NCBI GenBank assembly: GCA_018676275.1
Contig: JABHFC010000098.1
Coordinates: forward strand, 1 to 40,161
Reading direction: 5' to 3'
Length of the DNA: 40,161 nucleotides
Source of the DNA: Gammaproteobacteria bacterium
Lineage (GTDB): Bacteria; Pseudomonadota; Gammaproteobacteria; Eutrophobiales; Eutrophobiaceae
In this document: in pieces, positions 28,304 to 36,979 of the stretch
Numbering within the stretch: position 1 is the stretch's first letter
Layout of the letters: every line of letters starts with the position of its first letter
Translations under genes and position numbers: made by a program
Notes under the pieces: generated by a model
Databases searched by the model: none
Seen by the model: the letters and a program-made list of their open reading frames with translations, nothing else
Told to the model about the DNA's origin: nothing

Positions 28304-30775
28304 ATGTTGAGGTTTACATTCAATTTAGCGCTTTCCATGGTCGTCATTGGCATTATTTCCATGTCAATTCTTATGCTGTATGTACTGCCAGATTTACCGG
28401 AAATAGACACTTTGAGGGATGTTCGCCTGCAAGTGCCATTGCGCATATATAGTCAAGATGGCTCACTTATTTCTGAATATGGAGAGAAACGTCGTACACC
28501 AATTGATATTAGTGATGTACCTGTACCCTTAATTAAGGCTTTTCTTGCTGCTGAGGATGACCGCTTTTATGAACATCCCGGTGTTGATTGGCAAGGCATA
28601 CTCCGGGCTGTAGTAAATCTCATCAAAACCGGTGAGAAAACCCAGGGTGGCAGCACTATCACTATGCAGGTAGCTCGAAACTTTTTCCTTAGTAGAGAAA
28701 AATCCTATATGAGGAAAATTAATGAGATTTTTCTATCGTTCAAAATTGAAAACGAATTAAGCAAAGACGAGATACTGGAACTTTATCTGAATAAAATTTA
28801 CCTCGGTCAACGAGCATACGGTGTTGCAGCTGCTGCGCAGGTCTACTATGGCAGTGATATCAAGGATCTTGAATTACCCCAAATCGCATTAATTGCAGGC
28901 CTGCCTAAGGCACCCTCTACCACCAACCCGGTAAGTGCTCCAAAGAAAGCACGAATTCGCCGTAATTATGTCCTCGGACGAATGCTAGCCAGAGCCTATA
29001 TCAGTGAAGCGGAATATAAACTGGCAATTGAAACGCCAATTACCGCCAGCCTGCACAGCCCGGACATACAGGTTGAAGCACCTTATGTTGCTGAAATGGT
29101 AAGGAAATTTCTTACTGAGGAATTTGGAGAAGAAGCGTATAGCAATGGCTACAAGGTCTTTACAACTATCCGCGACAAAAATCAGACCGCCGCAAACCAT
29201 GCGCTACGCTCTGCCTTACTCGAATATGATGAACGCCATGGTTATAGAGGCGCAGAATATCATCACGATCTCTCAGAGAATACGGATGAAGAAAAATGGA
29301 AACAGCTTCTTGCAGCATATCCTACAATTGGTGAACTCTATCCTGCGCTGGTTATTGGAATCAGAGAGCAGTCCATCTCCGCATACGTCACCGGCATCGG
29401 CATTATTGATATTGAGTGGACCGGGCTTCAGTGGGCAAGAAAATATCTTTCCGAAAATAGACGCCAGGCAACACCTTCTGTTGCAGAAGAAATTGTAAGC
29501 GCAGGAGATGTCATTCGAATAATTGAAGATGAAGAGGGTCAATGGAGATTATCGCAAATTCCGGCAGTGGAAGGTGGATTGGTCTCACTCGAACCTGACA
29601 CTGGCGCAACGCTCGCTGTTGTTGGCGGTTTTGATTTTCAACGAAGCAAGTTTAATCGGGTTACTCAAGCCTATCGACAGCCTGGCTCCGGTTTTAAACC
29701 TTTTATTTATTCTTCTGCACTGGAAAAGGGTTACACAGCAGCAAGTAGAATAAATGATGCGCCGATAGTATTTGATGATCCTGGTATTGAAGATATCTGG
29801 CGACCGGAAAATTATAGCGGCAAGACCTATGGTCCAACACGTATCCGCGAAGCGCTGATTCGCTCCCGAAACCTGGTCTCAATTCGACTTTTGCATGCGA
29901 TTGGTATTCCCTGGGCGATGGATCATATTGCCAAATTTGGCTTTGATACAGACAAACTTCCGGGAAATCTTTCACTGGCATTGGGTAGTGGTGCCATCTC
30001 CCCATGGCAACTTGCGAGCGCATATTGCATCCTGGCAAACGGTGGTTACAAAGTAGAACCTTATTTTATTGATCGCATTGAATCTTATAACGATGAGATC
30101 ATTTTCCAGGCGAGCCCACTTGTTATATGCCGTGATTGTGACTTGCCTGCCGAGATGCCCGAGGAAAGCAGTAATATAGATGATGAAATAGCTGAACCTG
30201 CCGAATCTGCTGATGAAGCAAGTGAAGTAGCAGCTGATATCGATGAAAACAACGAAGAAGAATTAACAATTAATTATTCTCCCCAGGTTATCAAACCTCA
30301 GAACATCTGGATCATGCAATCCATGATGCGCGATGTTATTCAGCATGGCACAGGACGAAAAGCCAAGGCCCTGAAAAGATCGGACCTGGCAGGTAAAACC
30401 GGCACAACTAATGATCAGCGTGATGCATGGTTTTCTGGTTTCAATTCCTCACTGGTAACTATCTCATGGGTAGGCTTCGATCAGTTCAAACCATTGGGAA
30501 ATGGGGAAACTGGCGGCAAAGCGTCTCTGCCGATGTGGATCAAGTACATGAAAGTGGCACTGGAAGATGTACCCGAAATTAAACGCGACCCACCAGGCGG
30601 CATGCTTAATCTACGCATAAACAAAAAAACTGGCCTGGCTACCAGTTCAAATGATCCAGATGCTTTTTTTGAAATTTTTCGAGTAGAGCATGCTCCGGCT
30701 CCCAATAATCAGGAATCTGATCCAGACCCCTATAATCCGGATGATCAGGACGTCATTACACCGGAATTATTTTAG
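28304..30775 (+). CDS. mrcA: Penicillin-binding protein 1A (bifunctional class A PBP)
   Basis: An 823-residue protein. A membrane anchor lies at about residues 8-28. The glycosyltransferase domain carries the catalytic Glu84 in AAEDDRFYEHPG, then QGGSTITMQVARN and the EILELYLNKIYLG motif. An OB-like linker domain follows. The transpeptidase domain has SGFK (nucleophile Ser462, Lys465), SRN at 521-523, and KTGTT at 698-702. An acidic, Glu-rich segment of about 45 residues lies after a Cys pair (CRDC) at about residue 607, before KTG; this variable insert is common in gammaproteobacterial PBP1A. The protein polymerises and cross-links peptidoglycan. Confidence 0.97.
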   Translation: MLRFTFNLALSMVVIGIISMSILMLYVLPDLPEIDTLRDVRLQVPLRIYSQDGSLISEYGEKRRTPIDISDVPVPLIKAFLAAEDDRFYEHPGVDWQGILRAVVNLIKTGEKTQGGSTITMQVARNFFLSREKSYMRKINEIFLSFKIENELSKDEILELYLNKIYLGQRAYGVAAAAQVYYGSDIKDLELPQIALIAGLPKAPSTTNPVSAPKKARIRRNYVLGRMLARAYISEAEYKLAIETPITASLHSPDIQVEAPYVAEMVRKFLTEEFGEEAYSNGYKVFTTIRDKNQTAANHALRSALLEYDERHGYRGAEYHHDLSENTDEEKWKQLLAAYPTIGELYPALVIGIREQSISAYVTGIGIIDIEWTGLQWARKYLSENRRQATPSVAEEIVSAGDVIRIIEDEEGQWRLSQIPAVEGGLVSLEPDTGATLAVVGGFDFQRSKFNRVTQAYRQPGSGFKPFIYSSALEKGYTAASRINDAPIVFDDPGIEDIWRPENYSGKTYGPTRIREALIRSRNLVSIRLLHAIGIPWAMDHIAKFGFDTDKLPGNLSLALGSGAISPWQLASAYCILANGGYKVEPYFIDRIESYNDEIIFQASPLVICRDCDLPAEMPEESSNIDDEIAEPAESADEASEVAADIDENNEEELTINYSPQVIKPQNIWIMQSMMRDVIQHGTGRKAKALKRSDLAGKTGTTNDQRDAWFSGFNSSLVTISWVGFDQFKPLGNGETGGKASLPMWIKYMKVALEDVPEIKRDPPGGMLNLRINKKTGLATSSNDPDAFFEIFRVEHAPAPNNQESDPDPYNPDDQDVITPELF

Positions 30776-30795
30776 AATTACTGCAAAGGTCTGTT

Positions 30796-31419
30796 ATGTC
30801 CACACGCATCAAGTCTTCGCAAAAATTGCGAATGGAAATCGCTGAGGTCGCGGCGAAACTTATTGCTGTAGATGGAGCACTTGATTATCACACAGCAAAG
30901 AGAAAAGCAGCTATCCAGCTTGGTTTATCTTCAAACAAAAACTTGCCCGCAAACCATGAGATTGAAAAAGCTTTAATCAGCTATCAAAACCTGTTTCAGG
31001 TGGACACTCATGAGAGCCAGTTGCAAGAGTTACGAAAGCAGGCAATCCAGGCGATGAAAATGCTTCGCCAATTTAAACCTTTACTTGTAGGCCCTGTTGC
31101 AAGCGGAACAGCAACCCGCAACTCGGAAATAATCCTGCATTTGTATTCTGATCAGCTTGAACAGGTAGGTTTGTTTCTTGCAGATCAAGGTATACCCTAT
31201 TCACTTGCCGAGAAGCACGTAAAAATCAATACCGCACAAAGTATCGTTTTTCCGACATACAACTTCATTGCAGATGAGACATCAATTTGTCTTGTGGTGA
31301 TGTCTGAAAAAGACAAGAACCTGAATCCGATCAGCTCGATTGACAATAAACCTATGATTTCTGCAAATTTGCAGGAAACCATCAGAATGACTGAATCAAG
31401 CTGTAGTTCTTTACAATAA
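30796..31419 (+). CDS. Conserved protein of unknown function between PBP1A and PriA
   Basis: A 207-residue soluble protein with no signal peptide. The N-terminal half is helical (LRMEIAEVAAKLIAVDGALDYHTAKRKAAIQLGLS), with a regular spacing that resembles a DNA- or RNA-binding helical bundle. The C-terminal half contains KPLLVGPVASGTATRNSEIILHLYSDQLEQVGLFLADQGIPY, which looks like the core of a degenerate nucleotidyltransferase fold (a Gly-rich turn followed by an alternating hydrophobic strand), then a FIADETSICLVVMSE strand. I recall related genes in other gammaproteobacteria annotated as hypothetical or misannotated as a ligase. It begins 20 nt after the PBP1A stop. The function is not known. 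Confidence 0.75.
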   Translation: MSTRIKSSQKLRMEIAEVAAKLIAVDGALDYHTAKRKAAIQLGLSSNKNLPANHEIEKALISYQNLFQVDTHESQLQELRKQAIQAMKMLRQFKPLLVGPVASGTATRNSEIILHLYSDQLEQVGLFLADQGIPYSLAEKHVKINTAQSIVFPTYNFIADETSICLVVMSEKDKNLNPISSIDNKPMISANLQETIRMTESSCSSLQ

Positions 31420-31447
31420 TAATATTTATGATATTCGCGCGAAAAGT

Positions 31448-33646
31448 ATGCACATACTGAACATAGCCTTGCCAGTACCTCTTCGCCGAAGCTTTGACTA
31501 TGCACCTGGTAATAATATTGCGATCGAAAGTCTAAAACCCGGCATGCGTATTCTTGTTCCTTTTGGAAAAGGAAAAGAAAGAGTTGGTATGCTAATAGGG
31601 ATATCTAATCACACTAATGTTGTAGCAAATAAAATAAAGAAAATTTCATCCGTCATCGATCAGATACCCATCCTGTCAAAATCGGATCTTAAACTTTTGC
31701 AATGGACAGCAGATTATTACCACCACCCCATCGGCGAAGTTATTTTCAATACACTTCCAGCCTTCCTTAAGCGGGGCAAACCAGCCGAATCGAAAAAAGT
31801 CTATTATTGGTGCTTATCCGAAACAGGGAAAAACTTTGATCCGCAAACGCTAAAGCGGGCACCCAAACAAATTGCCCTGCTCAATTTACTGGCATCACAT
31901 CCACACGGACTTGCCCTGGCCGAAATCGAATCGCAACTCCTGCACGCACGCACACCCTTACAGGCTCTACATAATAAAGGTCTGATTGAAAAAATTGAGT
32001 CCTCGTCTGGTCCAGGCACTCCTACCACAGACAAGGTCGAAATAAAGCTTAACAATGAGCAAAGGCAGGCAAGTAAGCAGGTTATTCGCTCGCTCTCTTC
32101 GAAGTCGGTATTTTTACTTGATGGTGTTACCGGAAGCGGTAAAACAGAAGTCTATATTGAGATCATGCAGGCAGTTATTGCCGAGGGAAAACAAATCCTC
32201 ATCCTTTCACCTGAGATTGGCCTGGCACCTCAACTCATCGACAGGATCACATCTCGATTACAAACAAATGTAGCGGTTTTGCATTCCGGTCTTTCCGATA
32301 GTGAGAGATTACAGGCCTGGGTAGACGCAAAAACCGGTAAGGCCTCCATAATAATCGGTACTCGATCTGCAATATGGACACCATTAAAAAATCCCGGCCT
32401 TTTCATTGTTGACGAAGAACATGACCTGTCTTACAAACAGCAAGACGGACTCAGATATTCAGCCAGAGATGTTGCCATCATGCGAGGTCAGCTAAGTAAG
32501 TCACCGGTTTTACTTGGCTCAGCAACACCTTCTGCAGAGTCCCTGCAAAATGTTCAACTCGAAAAATTCTCCTTACTTACCCTGAACAAACGTGCCGGCG
32601 AAGCAAACACCCCTTCGATCGAGATCATTGATTTGCGTAATCGGGCAATGCAAGGATCTGTGTCGCAAACACTGATACACGCTATCAAGAAAGAACTGTC
32701 TGAAAAAAATCAGGTGATGCTATTTCTTAATCGTCGAGGCTATTCCCCCACAATAATGTGCCATCATTGTGGCTGGATTGCAGATTGTGATCGCTGTGAT
32801 ATGCATATGACATATCATAAACGTCGCAATACCTTGTCGTGTCATCACTGTGATCATCAAATTGCTTTACCCAATAATTGTCCGGAGTGTAATGGTGAGC
32901 AATTACTGGAACTTGGACATGGCACAGAGCGTCTAACGGAAACACTAACGGAGTGTTTTCCAAAAGCCAGAGTATTAAGAATTGATCGGGACAGTACCCG
33001 TCGTAAGGGTTCAATGGAGCTTATGATTAATAGCATCAATGCTGGCGATGCTGATATTCTAATTGGCACACAAATGCTGGCAAAAGGTCATCATTTCCCG
33101 AAACTGACCTTAGTTGGAATCATTGATGCCGATGGTGGCCTGTGTAGTACAGATTTCCGTGCCAGTGAACGCATGGCACAACTATTTGTTCAGGTAAGTG
33201 GGCGCGCAGGCCGCGCGAATAAGCCTGGTACTGTTATGGTTCAAACTCACTTTCCTGATCATCCACTACTCAAGTCTTTAATAAGTAATGGATACAGGGA
33301 ATTTGCTAATGTGTTATTGCAAGAGCGTGAACAGGCAAACTTGCCACCGTTCAGTTACCTGGCACTACTACGTTCAGAGGCTCACCACCAGCATCAGACC
33401 AGGGAATTCCTGCAAAAGGCAAGTGTCCTGCTTAATCAACAGGGGCGGCAGATGGAAATTTTTGGGCCTGTACCTGCCCCAATGGAAAAAAGAGCTGGCA
33501 AAATTCGTATGCAACTACTAGTACAATCAAATAACCGCAGTTTATTGAGACAGGCTATGCACACCTGGAGTATGGCAATCGAAAAATTACCAGCGGCGAA
33601 AAAAGTCAGATGGTCTCTGGATATAGACCCACAGGACATGATGTGA
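31448..33646 (+). CDS. priA: Primosomal protein N' (replication restart helicase PriA)
   Basis: A 732-residue protein with complete PriA architecture. An N-terminal 3'-DNA-binding domain begins IALPVPLRRSFDYAPG. The helicase core has Walker A GVTGSGKTE (226-234), DEEH (322-325) and the GSATPSAES motif. The zinc-binding insert has eight cysteines: C438/C441, C447/C450, C465/C468 and C478/C481. The C-terminal helicase half has GTQMLAKGHHFPKLTLVGIIDAD and QVSGRAGR. It reloads the replisome at stalled forks. It lies 28 nt after the unknown gene. Confidence 0.98.
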   Translation: MHILNIALPVPLRRSFDYAPGNNIAIESLKPGMRILVPFGKGKERVGMLIGISNHTNVVANKIKKISSVIDQIPILSKSDLKLLQWTADYYHHPIGEVIFNTLPAFLKRGKPAESKKVYYWCLSETGKNFDPQTLKRAPKQIALLNLLASHPHGLALAEIESQLLHARTPLQALHNKGLIEKIESSSGPGTPTTDKVEIKLNNEQRQASKQVIRSLSSKSVFLLDGVTGSGKTEVYIEIMQAVIAEGKQILILSPEIGLAPQLIDRITSRLQTNVAVLHSGLSDSERLQAWVDAKTGKASIIIGTRSAIWTPLKNPGLFIVDEEHDLSYKQQDGLRYSARDVAIMRGQLSKSPVLLGSATPSAESLQNVQLEKFSLLTLNKRAGEANTPSIEIIDLRNRAMQGSVSQTLIHAIKKELSEKNQVMLFLNRRGYSPTIMCHHCGWIADCDRCDMHMTYHKRRNTLSCHHCDHQIALPNNCPECNGEQLLELGHGTERLTETLTECFPKARVLRIDRDSTRRKGSMELMINSINAGDADILIGTQMLAKGHHFPKLTLVGIIDADGGLCSTDFRASERMAQLFVQVSGRAGRANKPGTVMVQTHFPDHPLLKSLISNGYREFANVLLQEREQANLPPFSYLALLRSEAHHQHQTREFLQKASVLLNQQGRQMEIFGPVPAPMEKRAGKIRMQLLVQSNNRSLLRQAMHTWSMAIEKLPAAKKVRWSLDIDPQDMM

Positions 33647-33729
33647 AGCTCATAAGTAAACACTTCACACTTCCATTTTATCTTCAGCTATTACAAACTA
33701 CATGAGTTAAAGCGAAATTGGATGCACAT

Positions 33730-34359
33730 GTGAAATTATTTATAGCTGTTTTCCTGCTGATCATAACAACTTCAGTTGCGGCACTGGATGTCAGGATTAC
33801 CAATGATCTCGAATCAGTCGAGGTAAGACACAAGGGACAGAAAGTTCTTATCCAGAGAATTCAGGATATTGATAATACCGTAGACCCCGCCTATGCACGC
33901 ACATCGAGAAGATGTCCGCCTTTTTGTGTTCAGCCTGCCAGCATTGCGGATGGAGTGGAAACCATCGCTGAAATTGAGGTCCTGGATTACCTTAAAAAAA
34001 GCAGCGAAGGTGACGATTCTATACTGGTCATTGACTCGCGCACACCAGACTGGCTGCTTAACGGCACCATTCCCGGTAGTGTAAATATTCCATGGACCTT
34101 ACTTAATCCAGAGTCCGGTGCAGACCCATTTGAAATTGCCGATATTCTGGAAAATAGATTCGGAGCTCGTTCGCAGGAAGGACTGTGGGATTTTTCCTCA
34201 GCCAAAACCCTGGTTCTTTTCTGCAATGGTATCTGGTGTGGACAGTCGCCATCGAACATACGTACCCTGCTACGCTTCGGCTACCCGCCAACTAAACTGA
34301 AATGGTATAGAGGTGGCATACAAAACTGGGAAAATCTTGGCTTAACCACTGTAGAATAG
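33730..34359 (+). CDS. Periplasmic rhodanese-like protein with CPPFC motif
   Basis: The track starts at a TTG at 33718, but the GTG at 33730 gives a clean signal peptide (MKLFIAVFLLIITTSVAA|LD), so I use it. The product is 209 residues. A pre-domain contains RRCPPFCVQP with C62/C66. The C-terminal rhodanese domain has IDSRTPDWLLNGTIPGSVNIPW, then the active-site loop FCNGIWCGQSP with the presumed catalytic C165 and a second C170. The final YRGGIQNWENLGL motif is typical of rhodaneses. It is exported, so a role in periplasmic sulfur transfer or redox chemistry is inferred. Its neighbours (priA and an FtsN-like gene) do not suggest a substrate. Confidence 0.83.
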   Translation: MKLFIAVFLLIITTSVAALDVRITNDLESVEVRHKGQKVLIQRIQDIDNTVDPAYARTSRRCPPFCVQPASIADGVETIAEIEVLDYLKKSSEGDDSILVIDSRTPDWLLNGTIPGSVNIPWTLLNPESGADPFEIADILENRFGARSQEGLWDFSSAKTLVLFCNGIWCGQSPSNIRTLLRFGYPPTKLKWYRGGIQNWENLGLTTVE

Positions 34360-34397
34360 CTGCCTTCCATTAATACAGTATCAAATGCGATCGAACT

Positions 34398-34961
34398 ATG
34401 CCTCGCGATTATAAAAATACGAAAAAAAGCGCTCCGAATAAAAAGGAGTCAAAACTCAGCAGCCTGTTGACCTTTCTCAGTGGTTTATCTCTGGGTTTAC
34501 TGGTCGCGGTATTCGTATTTTTCTATGGTGATAACCTGGCTAGTTACTTTCAGATACAAAGGCATGTTGCGATACAAAGCAATAATGATTCTACAAAAAT
34601 GGAAGAGAATACGACCGCTATCCCGGAACCTACTTTTGAGTTCTATAATATTTTGCCCAATAAAGAAGTAGATATATCGGCCTGGGTTACCAAAGAAACA
34701 GAAAAGGAAAATACCAGTCCATCAGATGAAGAAGGAAATTACATTCTACAGGTAGGCTCCTTTAAGCAATATAAAGCTGCCGATCAGGTCAAAGCCAGGC
34801 TGGCTTTGTTAGGCTTCCAGGCTCATATTGAAACCGGCGTAATCAATGGGGAAGGTACTTATCGTGTTCGCATAGGGCCTTATAAAACACGAACAAAGTT
34901 AAGAGAAGCTCGTGAACGTTTGCTAGCGAATAATCTGGATTTTATCCAAATGCGCCTGTAG
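34398..34961 (+). CDS. ftsN: FtsN-like SPOR-domain cell division protein
   Basis: A 187-residue bitopic protein. A short basic cytosolic tail (RDYKNTKKSAPNKKESK) is followed by one membrane helix at about residues 25-45 (FLSGLSLGLLVAVFVFFYG), a low-complexity periplasmic linker, and a SPOR domain at about 113-187 (NYILQVGSFKQYKAADQVKARLALLGFQAHIE ... YRVRIGPYKTRTKLREARERLLANN). The topology and location after priA match FtsN of gammaproteobacteria, though it is shorter than E. coli FtsN. The short essential N-terminal motif is not obvious. A generic SPOR protein is the alternative. Confidence 0.8.
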   Translation: MPRDYKNTKKSAPNKKESKLSSLLTFLSGLSLGLLVAVFVFFYGDNLASYFQIQRHVAIQSNNDSTKMEENTTAIPEPTFEFYNILPNKEVDISAWVTKETEKENTSPSDEEGNYILQVGSFKQYKAADQVKARLALLGFQAHIETGVINGEGTYRVRIGPYKTRTKLREARERLLANNLDFIQMRL

Positions 34962-34989
34962 GCGAAAATTGCTACAAGCTTTTACCGAT

Positions 34990-35232
34990 TTATAAAGCCT
35001 TATGGGAACCGTCACACTGCGGTTGATTTGCTGTCTTTTTACACCCACATAGATAGGCGCTTCCGGTTTTATCGGCAGTATAAGATAGCGGCACAAAACT
35101 TGTACCCTGATGAGAACCATCACAAAAAGGTTGTTTGCTGCTACGACCACAAGTACACCAATGGTAAGTTTTACCTTCTACCACTTCCACTTGATAAGGT
35201 GCTTTTTGCGCAACAATTGCTTCCTCACTCAT
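34990..35232 (-). CDS. Tandem CDGSH iron-sulfur domain protein
   Basis: An 80-residue protein with two CDGSH-type 2Fe-2S binding motifs. The first is WCTCGRSSKQPFCDGSH (C26, C28, C37, H41) and the second is LCGCKKTANQPQCDGSH (C62, C64, C73, H77). Each has the three-Cys, one-His ligand set. The family transfers electrons or iron-sulfur clusters, and the tandem arrangement resembles MiNT-like (Miner2) bacterial proteins. No signal peptide is present, so it is cytosolic. A good ribosome site (AGGGGA, 8 nt) precedes the ATG. It ends 28 nt from the convergent ftsN stop and lies downstream of the tRNA-Gly gene, which may share its transcript. Confidence 0.93.
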   Translation of the reverse strand: MSEEAIVAQKAPYQVEVVEGKTYHWCTCGRSSKQPFCDGSHQGTSFVPLSYTADKTGSAYLCGCKKTANQPQCDGSHKAL

Positions 35233-35337
35233 GATTTTATTCCCCTGTTAATTATCAGAACCCCAAGTTGGATTCGGAATTAGAACGCATAATATACGCT
35301 GCGTCTAACGAAACCCTGAGAATTAGTATAATTGAAA

Positions 35338-35411
35338 TGGAGCGGGTGATGGGAATCGAACCCACATTCTTAGCTTGGGAAGCTAATGTTCTGCCATTGA
35401 ACTACACCCGC
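35338..35411 (-). tRNA. tRNA-Gly (anticodon CCC), CCA encoded
   Basis: The minus strand folds as a complete tRNA. The acceptor stem is GCGGGTG paired with CACCCGC, with discriminator T and an encoded CCA. The D arm is TAGTTCAATGGCAGAAC. The anticodon arm is TTAGC-TTCCCAA-GCTAA, and the seven-base loop gives anticodon CCC. The T arm contains GGTTCGATTCC. It resembles E. coli glyU, which reads GGG. Confidence 0.97.
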
Positions 35412-35424
35412 AATATCCGCTAAA

Positions 35425-35452
35425 ACTCTAATGCTTTTTCTATAGCAGTCAA
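35425..35452 (-). promoter_or_regulatory. Promoter of tRNA-Gly
   Basis: On the minus strand, TTGACT (35447-35452) and TAGAGT (35425-35430) are spaced by 16 bp, and the tRNA begins about 13 nt after the -10. A short GCGG run in the discriminator region fits a stringently controlled stable-RNA promoter, though it is not a strict GC-discriminator. Confidence 0.55.
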
Positions 35453-35592
35453 CCGATGTCTATAGTGATTACTTAAGTTAAGCGAGAATGTTATTTATTT
35501 CGTTAGGGATAAATTGGTGTAAAATCACTCTGATCATGTCCCAGGTAGACGTCTGGAGTGTGATATATACAGTCAAACCCATAAAACAATAC

Positions 35593-35598
35593 TATAAT
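35593..35598 (+). promoter_or_regulatory. Possible -10 box for the receiver/MBL pair
   Basis: A perfect TATAAT lies about 50 nt before the receiver-protein start codons, but no clear -35 hexamer is seen at 16-18 bp. About 40 nt upstream is the 8-bp palindrome AGACGTCT (35547-35554), which could be an operator. Confidence 0.3.
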
Positions 35599-35647
35599 CA
35601 AAGGGTTAAATGAAAAGCACACAAGCCTCAAAAGCCCTGGTTCTGCA

Positions 35648-36052
35648 ATGGATGGCAAACGTATGACGGGGAATTCACCTACTATTGTTGTAGTAGATGA
35701 CAGTCCTACTGTTAAGGCCCTGTTTGAGCGCGGCATTATTGACTGCCAGATCGAATTAAAAGTATTTAGATCTGCTGACAATGCCTGGACTTATCTTGAA
35801 GCTATAAGCCCAGCCTTGTTATTCCTTAACATAAAAATGCCCGGTAAGGATGGACTGACTTTTCTTAAGGAATTGAGACATTTACCGCTTCACAAAGAAA
35901 CATCTGTTGTTATGATAAGCTCAAAGGATTACGCTCAAGATCGCTCGGTGGCAGAAAAGCTAGGTGCGTTAGAGTTTATTACCAAGCCAATGCCGATACA
36001 GGTGATTACAGATGTCATACACAAATATTTACAACCTACTAAGACAACATAG
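35648..36052 (+). CDS. Stand-alone receiver-domain protein with Asn at the phospho-acceptor
   Basis: A 134-residue protein (or 129 from the second ATG at 35663) that is a single REC domain. The acidic pocket is present as VVVDDSP (D17, D18), the switch Ser as MISSKD (S91/S92), and the conserved Lys as FITKPMP (K113). The residue that normally accepts phosphate is Asn61 (LLFLNIKMPGKDG, codon AAC) instead of Asp. There is no output domain. It is therefore either a non-phosphorylatable adaptor or locked in one conformation; by analogy with D-to-N mutants of other receivers it should not be phosphorylated. It is followed 12 nt later by an MBL-fold hydrolase and probably acts with it. Confidence 0.9.
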   Translation: MDGKRMTGNSPTIVVVDDSPTVKALFERGIIDCQIELKVFRSADNAWTYLEAISPALLFLNIKMPGKDGLTFLKELRHLPLHKETSVVMISSKDYAQDRSVAEKLGALEFITKPMPIQVITDVIHKYLQPTKTT

Positions 36053-36064
36053 CGAATTTTCCCT

Positions 36065-36979
36065 ATGAGTGATGCATATCTCCGTTTTTGGGGTGTGCGT
36101 GGTTCATATTCCGCTCCTTTCGAATCACATCTTGGTGTAGGTGGTAACACCTCTTGCGTTGAAGTCCGGGTTGATGACCAGATAGTTATCTGTGATGCAG
36201 GGACCGGCATCATTCCATTAGGAAATGAATTGATGGCGCAAAGTAAGATCCGCAACTTACTTGTTATCCTGACTCATTATCATTGGGATCATATTTGTGG
36301 TTTACCATTTTTCGTGCCCGCTTTTGTTCCTGACTGGAATATAGATTTTTTTGGTCCTGGTCAATGCGATGATGAAATCAAGGAACATGTCTCCGCACAA
36401 ATGCAGGCACCTTATTTTCCTGTAGGTACTGAAACCTGGCTAGCGAACGTAAATTACCTGAAACCAACTAAAAATCAGGAAATAGCCCAGGGACCGATTT
36501 CCTTTGAATATCACAACGTTCATCACCCTGGCACTACCTACGGTTATCGAATTAAGGCCATGGGTAAATCAATTCTTTATATTTCCGATAATGAATGTTC
36601 GTACCTGGGTAAATCTATTGATCGAAAGTCTGATGAATTGACAGAGGAAGAGAAGCAGCTATATGAAGAAATGAAAAAGGAAGAACATTTGGCGGAAATT
36701 GAAATGGTAAAAGATGCAGACATACTAATTCATGACGCTCAATATACGCCGGAAGATTATGAGAAAAAACGGGGATGGGGTCATTCCTGTTACATTGATA
36801 CTGTAAATATTGCTATTGAAGCGGGAGTTAAAGAACTTTACCTTTATCATCACGATCCAAACTATGATGATGATGCAATGGAAAAAATTCACCAACATTC
36901 ATTGAGCATTATCGAAGAAAAAAATTCCTCATTAAAATGTTTCATAGCCCGAGAAGGCCTGATAGTAGATCTCTCCTGA
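36065..36979 (+). CDS. MBL-fold metallo-hydrolase downstream of a receiver protein
   Basis: A 304-residue metallo-beta-lactamase-fold protein. The metal-binding motif is HYHWDH (H71, H73, D75, H76). Further ligands lie in YHNVHHPG (H150-H154) and ISDNE (D175). A late stretch, HDAQYTPEDYEKKRGWGHS, is typical of the phosphodiesterase branch that includes PhnP-like cyclic-phosphate hydrolases. An insertion rich in Glu and Lys (DELTEEEKQLYEEMKKEEHLAE) looks like a helical hairpin. There is no signal peptide, so it is cytosolic. The substrate cannot be told; a cyclic nucleotide or RNA-like phosphodiester is a guess. It is likely cotranscribed with the Asn-receiver gene. Confidence 0.85.
   Translation: MSDAYLRFWGVRGSYSAPFESHLGVGGNTSCVEVRVDDQIVICDAGTGIIPLGNELMAQSKIRNLLVILTHYHWDHICGLPFFVPAFVPDWNIDFFGPGQCDDEIKEHVSAQMQAPYFPVGTETWLANVNYLKPTKNQEIAQGPISFEYHNVHHPGTTYGYRIKAMGKSILYISDNECSYLGKSIDRKSDELTEEEKQLYEEMKKEEHLAEIEMVKDADILIHDAQYTPEDYEKKRGWGHSCYIDTVNIAIEAGVKELYLYHHDPNYDDDAMEKIHQHSLSIIEEKNSSLKCFIAREGLIVDLS

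Noticed and set aside
34948-34967. Small hairpin CGCC-TGTA-GGCG around the ftsN stop codon as a terminator
   Set aside because: Only four pairs and no T-run follow it on either strand.
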